From the NCBI GenBank assembly GCA_036927565.1, contig JAYESD010000010.1, forward strand, positions 113,738,866 to 113,802,865: 64,000 nucleotides of DNA, written 5' to 3'. This document shows, in pieces, positions 44,145-55,165 of the stretch (its first letter is position 1; every line of letters starts with the position of its first letter). Under the pieces are notes generated by a model, which ran no database searches, was not told the DNA's origin, and worked only from the letters and a program-made list of their open reading frames with translations. This DNA comes from Tuctoria greenei (taxonomy: Eukaryota; Streptophyta; Magnoliopsida; Poales; Poaceae). The position numbers and the translations under genes were made by a program.

Positions 44145-45276
44145 TGATGAGTAAAAGAGTAGTGTAGGTCCTGATCTTCTGATAGGTAATGGATAAGTTG
44201 ATTGATGGAGATCTCGACATTGATGATCCGAGGCTTCGAGCAAAATCCGAACAACCCCTGCAATCACTACAACACCGCTATGTTGGTTACCAACTTTGCT
44301 TCAAATGCTTGACTTTGCCAAGAAGGATAATCCCTGCAAGTGCAACCGAGAACACAAGCAAGAACGAGGTACAAGCAATCTGAATTGTTAAGTTGGGGTC
44401 TCACAAACTGATGAACGGCGAAATTATGTATAACAGATTAATCTAAGCAAAACTCAATTGTTTATGGCAGCTACTATGGAGTATATATAGGTGGGAGGAA
44501 GTCTAAATGGTGTTAGGGTCATGACCTAACCCTACAATGCAAAAATAAGGGATGTAGACTTGATACAAGGCTCAATGACCCAATACGATGGTGCAGCGTC
44601 CTGACAGATTCTAAACTCGATTTTGTTTTGATGATTTCGATCTACACTGAAGGAATTTTCACAAGGGACCAGATGCATTGGAAAATTTATCCTCTCCCCT
44701 TTCCATGCATATATACAACATCCAAAACAAAGTCTTTATGCATCTTGCGCGTCCGTTTTAGTTTGAAGTACTCCTGGGCTCTGAGTTGGACTCGACTTTC
44801 AGTTGGGCCCGGCCTCTATCTTCTTTGGACGTATTCTCTGATCCTCCATGCCACTAAGTGTTCCTCCAAGTACTCCTTGAACTTCTCCATGGATCCTAAT
44901 CACAATTAAGTCATTAGGTAGCAATCTGTTCTCAAAAACATATAAGGAAACAAATAAGAATTAGCTCACTTATGAAATTAATTGTTGTTTGTGAACTCTG
45001 ATTGCATCTTATATGTTCAATGGAGTATTGTGTGTATCCATAGTAGTATGTGTCTTCCTCAACTCAAGCTCATCTTCTCTCATGTGTGGGTCCAAATGTG
45101 CAATGCCCTCAAATCCTCTTGTGTATATGAAAGGAGGCCAAGGTGGTGGAAGACATAGTGCACCATCTCGACGTTCTTCATCAAATAAGCATGCACATTC
45201 ACTTGAGCCAGGATCCGAAACAAATAAACATTGTGCCATGTTTGTATGTGCAATGATAATGTGCATGATCGCATCA
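44145..45276 (-). repeat. U 5' LTR
   Basis: This is the 1132-bp partner of 35896-37051, with a TATATATA-like box at 44481-44490. Like its partner it includes, near the high end, sequence related to the pol C-terminus of the CRM-like element (EDELE then a deletion of about 27 nt relative to 36811-36840). Confidence 0.8.
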
Positions 45277-45859
45277 CGTCCCATTTGTAGTCAGAAGGAC
45301 AGTTACCTCACACAATACGGTGCCTTGGAGACCAAGAACAAGCCAAGACTGAAGCTTCTGCATACCAGATAGATCAGATGCATAGACAAACTCTGTAAAT
45401 CTAGCGCCAGTATGAGGAATGTTGGTTAGATTTGATAGCTCGTCCCCCTATAAAAGAACTCCGAAGGTCTTCCGCAAGGAGAGCGAACTCACTCTGTATT
45501 CGCATTACTATACACATTTTACCTTATGCATTTACTTACGCACTTTTCCTTTGACGCACTTGCGTCCTTTTCCTTGATGCACTTGCGTTCGTGCCTTACT
45601 TTTCATACATCCGTGTGTGTTTTTGCTTACACATTACTTTCATAGAAGTTCTTACTTTCTTAGAGTGTATATACTCGAGCAAGGTTTGCTTGTAATCTGT
45701 TCTCTCACCTTTTGAGCTAACAAAGATCACAGATAGACTCCCTCTGGATGTAGGATCCTTCTTGCCTGAACCAGGATAAATCTCTTGTCTTGCAGCTAGC
45801 CATATGAAGACAAACGTGATTCAATACAAATTTACTGGTCAGTTTACGAAATGATGACA

Positions 45860-46679
45860 GTTTACACGCCAGGTAAGGGAATGCTATTGCGTGTTCTCAT
45901 TAGCTTCGTCATGGCTTCATTGACAATGATGAGCGTATTCGGAGGCCCCCAAGGGCTCTTTAGCGTCAACACTACCGATGACGTTCACAAAGCGCCCTTC
46001 AAATGAATGGACGACTACGCATTGTCATCCCTTTACATGATAATAGAATATATGGCCCATTGCAATCTCAGCTCTGACACCGAGGTAAGTGATCACTCAT
46101 TGGAGACGTCGCGCCGCGAACACCTGCAGTGGTGTATGAGCACTCCTACGGTTCGCGTCCCAGCAACAAGGGACGCGGCGCTAGGAGCTTGGTAAGGAAC
46201 TTGCACGTGATCCCGTCCCTAATGATCGTCCTAAGGCATGGCGTGCCGCGCTTGATTCTAAGTGGACGCGCCCATAACTAGACAAGACCGCATTCTGAAT
46301 CATGTTTTGCCACCATGTTGATCCAGGTGTGGTGCGCCCTCACGCGCGTCCCGCCTGAACCATCGCCTCTACTGGCACAACCGACAGCCCACACTTCGAT
46401 TGGATAGACCAGAATACCATGGAAGAAGCCTCATCTTGGCGTACCACGCCCATACCAGCCAAACCCCAATTTGGGCTGGTTACTCGAGATTCCCAGCCTT
46501 CGCCAGGCCGTGCAGCCAACCAGCGCGCGGACGGGCATCACCCTTGGCACTAAACGAACAACAACTCATGACGGCCAAGGAAAGACGCTCCAACTCAGAT
46601 GGAAAGCATTGATGGGACTGAATCCTCCACCCGACCATCCTCTCCGACCCATGTGTAAGAAGCAATCCCCGATCTTCGC
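45860..46679 (+). other. T leader / decayed 5' gag region
   Basis: This lies between the T LTR and the recognisable gag. It begins with the primer-site-like sequence, then C- and G-rich sequence with broken frames. A plus-strand MDDYALSS... frame (46007) and a 46400-46683 frame have no recognisable domain. Confidence 0.45.
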
Positions 46680-47357
46680 TTGATGCTTGGCACCCGGAAA
46701 ATCGCTCGGGAAGGGGTGGTAAAACTCTGTTCTAAACCCTCACGACGCCATATCGATCAAGGAGGTTGCTATGACAACGATGAGGATCAGAGCCTGAGCC
46801 TCGCATGGAACAGGGCCATGCTCGAGACTGCCCTCAACGGCAACCTCTGGAGGGCACACGAATGTTTTGACGGATCGCAAGATCTCGACGAATGCCAACA
46901 CAGGTCAGATGAAACCTACCTCGGGTATATGCGGCGCATCTCCGAGAGTTTCAACGGGCTCCACAGTGACTCTGAGGAGGACGTCATCAAAGTTCTCCTC
47001 TTGGGGATCATCTGCAAGCCCCCGACATCCAAACTCGCTCGCGCCAAGCCAAGACACATAAAGGAGTTGCTCGACCTCGCCTCTCATTTTGCCCCAGGCA
47101 AAGGGGTGGATGGAGGCCGTGATGACACTCCAAAACAAAGACTCTACGAGCCTGGGACCCAAATGGACCCATCCTCTCGTTGGAAGAAAAGGGAGCAGAA
47201 GATCGGCCCCAACCGAGGCTCCTTGCGAACGTCGGCTCTTAGCATAGTCGTATCCGCCGACCGGCGCGAAGACGAGAGATCGGCCAAATGGTCGACCATC
47301 CACTTTGAGAAAATGCTCGAGGAACACTGCACGCATAATGCCTCCCTGGCAAAATAA
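46680..47357 (+). pseudogene. gag: T gag (capsid C-terminal part), Tat-like
   Basis: The 225-aa frame includes LSLAWNRAMLETALNG, DECQHRSDETYLGYMRRISESFNGL and EEDVIKVLLLGI, the capsid C-terminal pattern of plant Ty3 gag. A linker TSKLARAKPRHIKELLDLASHFA and a basic tail follow. The true start lies upstream in decayed sequence and the frame ends early at 47355-47357. Protease traces follow downstream on the same strand (47581-48012). Confidence 0.65.
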
Positions 47358-47580
47358 CTGATGAAGAAATGCATCCTCCTCCGACATTTCCTTGATGGCA
47401 AGCTCGGCGGCTCAGGAAGGAGAAGGAAAAGATCAATGACCCCAGGCTTTGAGTTCACATAATCTTCCCCTGACAGGGATAGCCGCTGCTTCATGATACA
47501 CGAAGATGGTTCCATGTTCAGTAACCGGCCTGAGCAAAAAGAGACACGCCAGAAGTCGGGGCCTCCCAACTCGGGTGCCC

Positions 47581-48012
47581 TGAGTTCCCTCCGATGGTCC
47601 AAAACAATCGTCACCTTCAACATATCAAACCATCCTTATTCCATCCCGTAGCCATGGTTATATCCTATGGTGGTCAACCTGATCGTGGGACCCGCATGCC
47701 TCACTCAAGTATTTATGAAAGATGGAAGCAGCCTCAACATCTTGTACGTCGCCACTCTAGATCTGATGAAGATCCCATGCTCCCAACTCCAACCCACGCG
47801 GGGACCCTTCCAAGGGATCATGCCCTAAGTACGGTCGATGCCCCTTGGTCGCATCAACCTGCCTATCATGTTCGAGAGCTAGACAAACTCCTGCATGGAG
47901 ATCCTCACATTTAAAGTCGCTGACTTCACATGCTCCTACCATGCCATCATGGGACGACTCTGCTATGCCAAGTTCATGGCATCTCGAAATACATGTCTCT
48001 AAGGCTAAATAT
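47581..48012 (+). pseudogene. T protease remnant (plus copy)
   Basis: One plus frame reads SLRWSKTIVTF ... LTQVFMKDGSSLNILYVATLDLM ... GPFQGIMP, then past stops TSCMEILTFKVADF ... YHAIMGRLCYAKFMA. This is the retropepsin pattern of Tat-like elements. The catalytic motif reads KDGSS, shifted from the usual D(G/S/T)GSS, and at least three stops interrupt. No RT motif follows: the sequence passes straight into the 3' region shared with the inverted copy. Confidence 0.75.
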
Positions 48013-48317
48013 CTCAGGACCCTAAGGTGTCATACCATGGATTCCACAATCCTACCGGCTCTGTTGTGCGAGCTATACGGTCGGGGGGAGCCTCGACAAC
48101 AACAACCCTCCAACTGGGCGAAGCACCCAAGGCAGGGATCAACGTCTAGTGCGACCTCAATCGCGCCCGATGCTCGGATGCCTCCGAGCTCGATAAAGGC
48201 ATCAGGAGGTCCATTGAGCCACACATCAAGCCCATCCAAGGTGAGATCGGACGATGCCACATCATCGATAGGATGGTAGGACACACCCAACAGATCTATG
48301 ACAAGCGTGCACACCAA

Positions 48318-48338
48318 CCCCCCCCCCCCCCCCCCCCC
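48318..48338 (+). repeat. Run of 21 C residues
   Basis: An uninterrupted (C)21 lies in the left arm. The matching position of the right arm has none, but a tandem duplication is close by. It may be partly a sequencing or assembly artefact, because long C runs are error-prone. Confidence 0.9.
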
Positions 48339-49252
48339 GTGCTAGCGGTCAGGACCCGTGCCGCTGCGACAAGGCACGGCGCGTCACCTTGAACGGAGTA
48401 GCTGACGACCGATCGCACCAGACGCACCACCCGGAGGACGAGCGCCATGACAGTAAGGTCCTGGGGTTGAAGCACGAGTCACGGCTGCGATGCATGGGAT
48501 CAGGGGTTGCCGCCTGACCAGGGGCCCGACCAAGGCCATTAACCTTTTTCCTTAGAATATCCCTCGCCCGAGTGTTTTCCAGGCGTCCTACGACCCGCGC
48601 CTCACGAACGATGAAGGTTCTGAGTACTTCAATTCTAATGAGACGAAGAGAAGGAAAAATTATAACGGGAGTGCAATTTAAAGTCATTATAAAGGATTCA
48701 TGATACATCATAGATCAGACAAGTACAAAGGAAAATGAAGGGGGTTACATCTCGAACTCGATTCTCGCTAGGGCTATCCTACTCCTCAAAGGACAGATGA
48801 CTCTGCTTTTTCTCCCCTTTAGCAGGAAAACGACTCCGGTTTCTACTAAAGCATGTTTGGCTTTCGATGGGGAAATGATCCACCGAAAACCAAAATGCAT
48901 TTGGTTGGAAGGCGCAGATCTCCCGACGGGCGAATAGCCTTTGATATCAAAGAACATAGGCCATTTCGCCCCGGCCCCGTGGGAGGGCCTCTCATCTCCA
49001 AGCCCAAAGACGACGGCGCCTCGCCACCTGTCCAGGTGGGTCGGTATGCCAAAGCCCGTTGAGAAGGGTCACGAGGCAAAAGAGGCCTATATATTTCCCA
49101 ATTGACCCGGTGCTATGCGAGAAGGCTTTGGTCACTCAAACACACACGCTGCACCCGAATCAAATCAACCTCACCTTCAAACTCCTGTCTGGGTCTGCTG
49201 CCTTCAAACCTTCAAGAGGATTCTCCCCTTTTCAAACTTCCAGGTAACTCCT

Positions 49253-50317
49253 CCCCCTCCGAACCTCCTTTTGAAACCTCATCAGTCGTGGCCTCGCCAT
49301 CCATCAGCCAAGCACGGGGCCCCAGCCGCCACACTCTCTCACTAACAGGCAAGGCCTTGGGACTACGGGACGAGCGGAGGCAGATTAAGGAGGGAGGGTC
49401 TTCGAAGAAGAAAGGATTATGAAATAAGGAAAAGGGGAACCGTGCTTAGCTATTTATAGCCCCAACAAGGAAGCTGAAGAGATAAGAGCTGTGGGGGCAG
49501 CGCATTATGCCTCATAACCTACGCCACAATAAAAGACTTGCAACAACCCGAGGGCTTCCAACGCCCACCATGCTGCTACGGCGCCCCGTAACCCATATCG
49601 CAATGAAGACCCATGGTGACTGGAAGATTCGCGCTTCATGCCACCTGACTCTTCACGAATCGCGCTGCATTGAAGGTTGACGAGACTAGATGCAATCACA
49701 GTGCGCCTCACCCCCTCTACCTCATGACAGGCACTGACTTGAAGTTGTACATCCTACTGCATTGACCTCGGAGGATTAAAGAAGACCGCTACGTCCTAAG
49801 CTGAAGCAAACAACATGGCGACCACCTCGAAATGTCAGCAACAAAGATAAGCTGATTCTCCCCCTCTCACTTACTCATTGCTCACGAGGCTAACCTTCGG
49901 AACATAAGCTCAGATCAAATATGTCGCTATCAGAATCCTGAGCCCCGTACCTGGGACAAACACCGTCCCTCCACAAACATCACAAAGTGAATGGTCCTAA
50001 TTAACTCGCCTGGCTCGGGGGCTCCCGAATCAGAGCTCAAAGTTCCTTGACATCGAGAGATCCCGGGCTGGGGATTTTTCTCCCTCCTACAGGAGCTCAG
50101 GGACCGATTGCACGCCTAAATCGTCACTCAAAGTTAACGTGGATCCACAAACTGGAGGGTCGAGAGAAACGCAGGGGATGGAACAAATGCTGAAAGCTCC
50201 AGGCGGTAGGGTAAATTCAGAAAAAATAAAAGATAAATGAGGAACTTCATTTCATAATTACAAAACACACGGGGTGCATCTATTTACATTAGACATAGCA
50301 ACCAAGACACCCAACAA
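49253..50317. other. Spacer between the inverted arms
   Basis: This ~1.1-kb stretch has no recognisable gene. It contains a TATA-like TATTTATAG (minus-strand CTATAAATA) at about 49449-49457 and a CTCGGGGGCTCC block (about 50014) like the purine-rich 3' end of Tat-like elements. It may contain the junction of two element copies. Confidence 0.45.
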
Positions 50318-50581
50318 CTAGCCCATCCTCCGAGCCAGCTCTGCCACCGACGCGTAGGAAACCAGGTGACATAGTGAGGAAGCGACAGAGTCACACTCCC
50401 ATGCTAGCGCCTCCATCTCAGACTCTGACCGGCCGCCTGCGTATCCCTCCCCCACGTGGAGATCGATGTCTTTGTCATGAGACGTCACGGTCGTAAGGGT
50501 GAGGCGCGCCCCTAGCTTTGCCCCGGCGGTGGCCATGGCCTTGAGCTGCGAGCCCACTTTGTTTCGGGATTTCCATGGCAT
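50318..50581 (-). CDS. Small GC-rich ORF, unknown
   Basis: The frame is 87 aa, starting MPWKSRNKVGSQLKAMATAG and ending SVAELARRMG. The composition is ordinary for a soluble protein: no signal peptide, no membrane segment, no known motif. It lies just beyond the inner end of the right inverted arm, on the same strand as the right-arm protease remnant. Upstream on that strand are a TATA-like site in the left-arm equivalent (TATATATTT, 49088-49096) and a C-rich leader. Some plant Tat-like elements carry an extra ORF near pol, and this could be a trace of one (inference). Alternatively it is chance in GC-rich DNA. Confidence 0.25.
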   Translation of the reverse strand: MPWKSRNKVGSQLKAMATAGAKLGARLTLTTVTSHDKDIDLHVGEGYAGGRSESEMEALAWECDSVASSLCHLVSYASVAELARRMG

Positions 50582-51589
50582 TGAGGGAGGAGTTATCTAG
50601 AAGTTCGAAAAGGGGAGAAGCCACTTGGAGGTTTGAAGGCAGTGATCCGGCCGGGAGCTCGAATAGGAGGTTGGTTTGTTCCGTATGCAGCGCGTGTGTC
50701 CATGTGACCAAATCCTTTCCGTACGATGCTGGGGTGGAAAGAAATTATGTGGGTTGGTTTGGCTCCCCAGCCCTTCTTACGGGCCTTGGCATCCCGACCC
50801 ACCTCGACAGGATGATAGGTCCATCTATCTGCTAAGAGATGAGAGGCCCTTTTACGGGGTCAGGGTGTGATGGTCTCTATGTTTTGAGATTAGAGGCCAT
50901 TCTCCCATCGGGAAATCAGCGCCCCCAACTGGGGCATTTTCGTTTTTCGTGGAGCGGTGGTCGATGGTCCCTGCAACTCGAGAGCAGAAGTTGTCGGCAT
51001 GGTGGAAGATCAGCACCTTCTGATTAGGGCATTTTGGTTTCGGTGGATCATTTCCCCGCTAGAACCCAAACATGCTTTGGAAGAAACCACGACCGTATTC
51101 CCACTAAAGGGAAGAAAAAGCAAAGTCGTCGGTCCTTCGAAGAGTAGGATAGCACTCAGCGAGAATCGAGTTCGGGATGTAACCGTTTTTCCTTTTCTAT
51201 GTACTCATACGAGCCGTGGTGTATCATGAATCCTTTATAATTACTTTTAAAGTATTTCCGCTACAATTTGTTTTCCATCGCTTCATCTCATTCGAGTTGC
51301 AGTACTCAGAACTTTCGTGGTTTGTGAGTCGTGGGTTGTAGGGCACGTGGAAAACACTCAGCGAGGGTTTTTTTAAAGGATATGATTCAAGGGTTCCACT
51401 GGGTCCTCGGTTGGGCAGCAGCCCTCGAGCATGGCCGTTACATTTGGGGACTGTAGTTTAAATTCCGAAATCTAACTATCGCCGCATACGTCCTCCGGGT
51501 GGCGCACCTGGAACGATCGGTAGTCGACCGCTCCGTTCGAGGTGACGTGCCGTATCTTCTCCCAACAGCGCTGGTGTCATGCAAGTCCT

Positions 51590-51715
51590 AACAGCCAGTG
51601 CAGGAGAGCCCACACACAGGCTTGTCGTAGACCTATCGGGTGTGTCCTTGACAGCTGGTGCGTGAGAGCTTAAACGCAGGCTTGTCGTAGATCTGTCGGG
51701 TGTCTTCTTACGTCC
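51590..51715. repeat. Two-copy ~64-bp tandem duplication
   Basis: Two consecutive units share 'caggcttgtcgtag' plus 'ctRtcgggtgt' and a preceding 'agccagtgcaggagag' or 'agctggtgcgtgagag' segment. The left inverted arm has one unit, so the duplication arose after the arms separated. Confidence 0.75.
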
Positions 51716-51899
51716 TCCGAGTGGTGTGGTGTCGTAGCGGGTGTCGAGTGTTGACTCCTACCTCGAGTGCCTTGCCTGATCGGAGCGCTGTTGTTGAAGG
51801 GACTCCTCCTCGACTGCGTCACTCGCACAATAGGGCTAGTTCGACCATGGCGTCCATTGTGATGACCCCTCTGGGTCATGGGATCTTCAGCTTGTGGTA

Positions 51900-52330
51900 G
51901 GTGTAGTTTTAGACCGCCATGAACTTGGCGTAGGAGGATCATCCCACGATGGTGTGGTAGGAGCCGTTGAAGTCAGTGACTTCAAATGTGAGGATCTCAC
52001 TACGGGAGTTCATCCAGCTCCTGAACATGATGGGAGGTCGGTGCACCCAAGGGGTGTTGCTCGTATTCCGAGCACGATCCCATGGAAGGTTTCTCGCGCG
52101 GGACAGAGTTGGGAGCGCGAGATCTTTATCAGGTCTAGAGTGATAGTGTACAAGATATTGAGGCTACTTGCACTGTTTATCAGCACTTGGGTCAGTCGAG
52201 CAAGCCACATGATTGGGCCGACCACCAAAGGGTATCACCTAGGCTGCGGGATGGAGTCAAGGTGATCCTAACTATCGAAGGTGACAGCCGTATTGCACCA
52301 TCGGAGGTAAGTTGGGGCGTACGGGGTGGC
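51900..52330 (-). pseudogene. T protease remnant (inverted copy)
   Basis: The minus frame reads LTQVLINSASSLNILYTITLDLIKI ... ETFHGIVLGIRATPLG, the same retropepsin segment as 47581-48012. The catalytic site is NSASS, so both the Asp and the Gly are replaced. It is clearly inactive. Confidence 0.75.
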
Positions 52331-52334
52331 AAGC

Positions 52335-54029
52335 TGTTGACGTTTCTTACATCACAGATAAAAATCTGCAAGCGCACGGAAACTTCCGTGTAGCACTTAC
52401 CCTTTAAGAGTATTCCCAAGGGTATCGAATCCAAGGAATATATGTGCTAATATAAACATGTTCAACTGTGACAAATCTTGTATATATTGTAGAGAATCAA
52501 GTCAAAAATACGCCACAATAAGAATCACTAAAATCCGTTGAGAAAAACTCAAGTTACGATCGAAAGGTCGAACAAAGGTCAATCTGTCCTACACGAGAAA
52601 AAACAGTTCTGGAACACTACAAAGAAACTCGTGTAGATCAGAAATCACAAATCCAATGACTGTGAAATTTTGACAGATGATATAACATTAAGTTGTGAAG
52701 ACAACCCAAAAAGAATCACGTCAATCGGATCTGTAAAAGTCGAGTTATGATAAAACCATCGAAGAAAGGTAGTGCTGTGCAGAAACTCGACGAGAAAAAC
52801 TTGTCTGGAACAAGTCAGATGAACAAGGCACAAAAGTTCCTTTAAACTACGAATTTTATTGATTAAACCATAAGAGGAACAGCCCCAAAGTCGTGCACCA
52901 CGAACTCTGGCCTCCCTTGCTCATACAACCAGCCCTTAGGCCAACCCAAACTCAACTAGGACTCTAATCCTACTCAAATCACGAATCAAAACTTTCCATA
53001 ACTACTTAGGATTCTTCTATATGCAGATAGAAGCAATCTTAAGACTTCCAAACACCTTAGGAACGTATCCCACATTACTAAAACAACTCAAATTTGTGAC
53101 CCACATGAAATCCTATCATAACCAACTCAAAACTTTCCATATTTGAGTCAAACACGACTTAGCCGCAGCCTGAGTCCATAACCTAGTCGGTTGGACCTTT
53201 CCGACCAATTCTGTACGTCCACATCTCTTCATCACGTCTCGGAACCATGTAGCCACGTCCATGCACTCCTTGCACACGTGCAATCATCTTCCAATGACGT
53301 CCATGATACCTTCATATGCATTGTTCTTGATTCATACATGTTGCATGACCTCCCATTCAACTCAACCACAATTCCTCCCGAACTTGGTTGTTGAACCTCA
53401 TATTTTTCCTAAGACTAGTTCAATGGATCCCGTCACCAGCCATGTCTTGAACTCAAGCAACACCTGCACATGAATAAACAACCAATACTTCCGAGCACAA
53501 GTCCTCGACTAGACTCTTGTTAGTTCCGAAACTACAACATCTTATGTGAGCACTTCACATAAGCATGTTGCAAACCATAGCAAAATGATATCAACCATAT
53601 CAACCAAAACGCACCAAAAACTTAGCAAATGAATACTAAGCAATCTTTCCAACAAAGTAAAGCAAGTTCAAAATATTTCACAGTAAAAGCAGGAACATTG
53701 TGATCAAGATTCGAATCTTGCCAAAGCTAACTGAAGCTTGAGCCGGAGCTTACCAAAGCTAGTACAACCTAGTGCCGAAGCTTACTAAAGCTAGTAACCT
53801 AGCGCTGAAGCTTACCAAAGCTAGTACAACCTAGCGCCGGAGCTTACCAAAGACATGCCAGAGCTATCAAAAAACATGTTGGACTTTGACAAAACAAGTC
53901 AAACCTATTATCAGACCTTGCAGAAGCTCGGAGCTAGAGTCGGACCTTGCTAAAAAGGGTATTTTGACAGAATTTTAGAACTTATATCTTCAAAGCCAAT
54001 GTATTCAGTACAAGCCAATGTATTCAACA
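52335..54029 (-). repeat. S LTR (3' LTR of a possible Copia element)
   Basis: The low end is TGTTGACGTTTC at 52335, preceded by CAAGC (52330-52334). The high end is placed at TTCAACA (54029), giving matching TGTTGA/TCAACA ends and about 1.7 kb, as in the solo LTR at 20318. The high end could instead be 54042. On the minus strand the sequence beyond is purine-rich (AAGGAGGAGATTG), which fits a 3' LTR of a minus-strand element. Family assignment is tentative. Confidence 0.5.
53735..53870. repeat. Tandem repeat in the S LTR
   Basis: About four imperfect units of 30-38 bp read 'gaagcttaccaaagctagta' plus '(caa)cctagcgcc'. Both the GAAGCTT and AAAGCTAGT parts recur regularly. Confidence 0.8.
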
Positions 54030-55165
54030 CACATATGTCTCACAATCTCCTCCTTGATGAATGCATTGGCAAAACCATTTAAAATCCAAACATTGGCTTA
54101 TTCACATTAAAAGTTTTGAAAACAATTTCTCCCCCTTTATAAAAAAGAAATAAAATGAGAAGAAAAACAAATCCCCCCCCTGAGAATCGTGCCAAAACAA
54201 TTGTGAATATGTGATGTGTAATCATTTCTTCCCCTTACATACTTATCTTTTTAAAAAAAATCACATATTGTCTCTCCCCCTTTGACAATGTATTCAGCAA
54301 TGTACAAAAGAGAAAGTTTGATTGTTATGAGCATATTATAACATATACATATAAAACAAATCTCATCCAAGTCATACTATCAAATAACTTACACTATCAC
54401 AAAAATGAGATACATAAAGTAGTGTAAGCCATGCTAGAGATCAAATGTAATTTTCAATTTAAGCAAGTCATGATCTCACAAACTTAACTATTTCAATACC
54501 TGAAAGCATGACACTTGTTGCTGCATTTTATTATTTTTCAAAGCACAAAATTTGATCATATGATATTTGCAAGAGATTATATGCGCATCTGCCTTATTCT
54601 AACCAACCAAGTCAAGCCTATGTCATTTGACATTCAGAAGCTTAAGGACATGGTTTTAGTCATACACAACTTCTTCCAAGTTCATATATAAGTGCAATGG
54701 CAAGCCATCTCAAAAGAAGAAGTGCGATGCATGCATATTCTCTTGATCTTTTCTCAATATATATTTGTTCATAAAAACTCAACATGTGAGTTGATTTCTT
54801 GAGTAATTCTTTATGACTAAAAGAACTTGTGAGCATGCAACAAGTTCAAAACAGTAAGAAAGTTCGACCATGACAGGATTTAGTGTAAGTAATTATTTCA
54901 ATTACTAGACATGGCAAAAAAACTACAAAATGTATAACACAAGTAATGTAGTAAGAACTTTCAGCATGTAAAAGGAATCACAAAGTCAAATATGTATGAA
55001 ATACTATGCACATATTATTTTAATTTCAGATTCACACATAGACTTCTCAAGTTTGAAAACTCCCCCTCAATGTAAGCCATGAGGATGCATAACCCCCATT
55101 TCGCTACGAATAAAACAAAAACGAGTGAAATCCAAAGGTTTTGAAATGTGAGCCAATTGTTGTTC
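54030..55165 (-). other. S internal 3' region, non-coding
   Basis: This is AT-rich sequence without ORFs. It holds several CTCCCCC(T) runs (54132, 54284, 55060), which on the minus strand are AGGGGGAG polypurine-like blocks such as those repeated near the 3' end of some Copia elements. Y2 interrupts it at 55166 (TGTTC at 55161-55165 would be its duplication). Confidence 0.45.

Larger units (their letters stand above)
35896..45276 (-). mobile_element. U: pol-less CRM-like derivative (split by X2)
   Basis: The two LTRs are 35896-37051 (1156 bp) and 44145-45276 (1132 bp), both TGATGAG-type. The 5' LTR is followed by a decayed primer site (TGATATCA, minus). Flanking duplications are CATCC (35891-35895) and CGTCC (45277-45281), one mismatch. 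Without X2 the internal part is only about 2.5 kb: a decayed gag (37850-38334) and a leader related to 7690-7890. No RT or integrase is present, so it depended on a relative for movement. Confidence 0.8.
35160..45859 (+). repeat. T 5' LTR, Tat-like (split by U)
   Basis: The LTR starts TGTCGGTACTACG at 35160 and ends GATGACA at 45859. U (35896-45276) is inserted, leaving about 1.3 kb net, near the 1239 bp of the related solo LTR. A TATA box CTATAAAAG is at 45448-45456, followed by a leader that includes 'cctctggatgtaggatcc' and 'gaaccaggataaatctc', phrases I know from Tat-type LTR ends. A primer-site-like TTTACACGCCAGGTA follows at 45861. Confidence 0.75.
47560..49252 (+). repeat. Inverted repeat, left arm
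   Basis: This aligns with the reverse complement of 50584-52334 with many substitutions and small gaps. Checked anchors: protease (47581-48012 against 52330-51900), the 'cacctYgaacggag' block (48390 against 51545), 'ttataaaggattcatgatac' (48690 against 51240), and 'ggaaatgatccaccgaaaacc' (48870 against 51045). It is probably two copies of one Tat-like derivative in head-to-head layout. Confidence 0.8.
50584..52334 (-). repeat. Inverted repeat, right arm
   Basis: This is the partner of 47560-49252 on the opposite strand. It is cut at 52334, where S begins, so its gag side may continue beyond S and off the window. A 60-bp tandem duplication at 51590-51715 is private to this arm. Confidence 0.8.

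Noticed and set aside
36811..45276. Tandem LTR-internal-LTR-internal array for U
   Set aside because: The repeats beyond the presumed LTR edge first looked like a second internal region, but both copies stop at the same TGATG edge with near-matching target duplications, so a longer LTR explains them.
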